Shown here piece by piece: positions 39,984 through 40,586 of a DNA stretch of 40,586 bases. Both the position numbers and the translations under genes were made by a program. The stretch spans positions 1 through 40,586 of the IMG/VR virus record IMGVR_UViG_3300031975_000540. One strand, given 5' to 3'. The number at the start of each line of letters is the position of its first letter. Within the stretch, counting starts at the first letter, position 1. The notes below the pieces were generated by a model that saw only the letters and a program-made list of their open reading frames with translations, ran no database searches and was not told the origin of the DNA. Source of the stretch: a virus.

Positions 39984-40586
39984 TATCTAGCCGCCCTCAC
40001 AGCTCCAGACCTGTAACTATCCGTAGTGCTGTAACCTTCTCCAAGGGATTTGAGGTTTTCAAGAGCCTCCATATACCTAGTGTTATAAACCTGCATAAGC
40101 TCTGGGTTTCCTTTCATAAAGGTGTACGCCTCTAAGAGAGACCCATAAAGCAAGCTGCTTTCTGCATTAGTCCCTAACCAACTAGTCCCATCTGCAGAGG
40201 TTGTTATAGACTCAGGCTTATAAAAATAATGAAGCTCTACAACATAATTGCTTTGTGGCGTGGGCCCAATAATAAAGTTGGCATCAGAAAACAAACCATA
40301 ATACTTTGGAACTCCTTGAGTTGAAGAGTCTGGATATGCTTCTCTGATAAAGTTTACGTCTTTAAATAACAAAAACTCATAGCCACTATTATCAATAGCC
40401 AAAGAGTATGGAGCTAAAAAATCATCAGGGGTTGCTAAATAAGAATTGCCAGAAGTTGTTGTTCCTAAAGAATTTTTCCTGAAATCTGGTAATTGTACAG
40501 ATTTAAGAATCCTGTCTTCAGCTTGAGTAATAATTACTGACAAGTTGTTAACAAAGGTTGTTTCGCTGTTTTGCGTATAATCTTGA
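39983..40586 (-). CDS. Adaptor (head-tail connector) protein, 5' end outside the window
   Basis: The frame is open to the right edge: upstream of the TTG at 40543 the codons still read DYTQNSETTFVNNL, which fits the N terminus of adaptor proteins of podovirus-like phages better than a TTG start. About 200 residues are visible. Features are QAEDRILKSVQLPDFR near the front, DFLAPYSLAI, VPKYYGLF, VVELHYFYKPESI and a helical C terminus with NPELMQVYNTRYMEALENLK. This is similar to the adaptor family of SU10-like phages, which bridges portal and tail. The true start lies outside the window. Confidence 0.7.
   Translation of the reverse strand, partial: QDYTQNSETTFVNNLSVIITQAEDRILKSVQLPDFRKNSLGTTTSGNSYLATPDDFLAPYSLAIDNSGYEFLLFKDVNFIREAYPDSSTQGVPKYYGLFSDANFIIGPTPQSNYVVELHYFYKPESITTSADGTSWLGTNAESSLLYGSLLEAYTFMKGNPELMQVYNTRYMEALENLKSLGEGYSTTDSYRSGAVRAAR

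Overview
The window looks like part of the genome of a lytic, podovirus-like tailed dsDNA phage. It is packed with overlapping genes: a forward block of early/replication genes and a reverse block of virion and lysis genes. The style of the structural genes (Gly/Pro/Gln-rich internal virion proteins, an S74-terminated repeat fibre, a nearly 2900-residue 'polyvalent' protein) recalls uncultured marine phages. That habitat is an inference from family resemblance, and I cannot name the host. No tRNA, CRISPR array, integrase or insertion sequence was seen. Terminase, portal, major capsid and DNA polymerase genes are not in the window.

Layout. (1) 106-4104, plus strand: a MoxR-type AAA+ ATPase, a middle protein and a VWA protein with an HExxH motif, then three small ORFs. 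(2) 4105-4629: 525 bp without a convincing gene. It holds a GC-rich fold-back region ending in a rho-independent terminator, then a roughly 100-bp untranslated piece of tail-fibre repeat, then further hairpins. (3) 4630-7536, minus strand: an unknown protein, a T7 gp4-like primase-helicase, a small protein and a RusA resolvase. An inverted-repeat cluster lies at 6887-6967. (4) 7537-7644: a divergent control region with a promoter and an operator-like inverted repeat. (5) 7645-11947, plus strand: recombination module (Cas4/RecB-like nuclease, Sak3-like annealing protein, SSB-like protein, NinB-like protein, DUF1364-like nuclease) mixed with small ORFs, three of them short and easily missed (10912-11004, 11369-11527, 11499-11648). 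(6) 11940-40586, minus strand: one operon-like run of virion and lysis genes, transcribed from the right edge leftwards. It reads adaptor, structural proteins, repeat protein, tail fibre, small proteins, lysis cassette, tail nozzle-like protein, internal virion proteins and finally the 2870-residue polyvalent protein.

How it works together. The two early blocks diverge from 7537-7644 and supply priming, unwinding, annealing, resolution and end processing. The late operon builds the tail and the ejected core and lyses the cell. The late operon and the plus-strand block converge tail to tail with an 8-bp overlap of coding ends at 11940-11947. The points that most merit follow-up are the orphan fibre-repeat fragment at 4430-4529, the MoxR/VWA-metallopeptidase triad, the polyvalent protein with apparent protease and ADP-ribosyltransferase motifs, and the palindrome cluster at 6887-6967.
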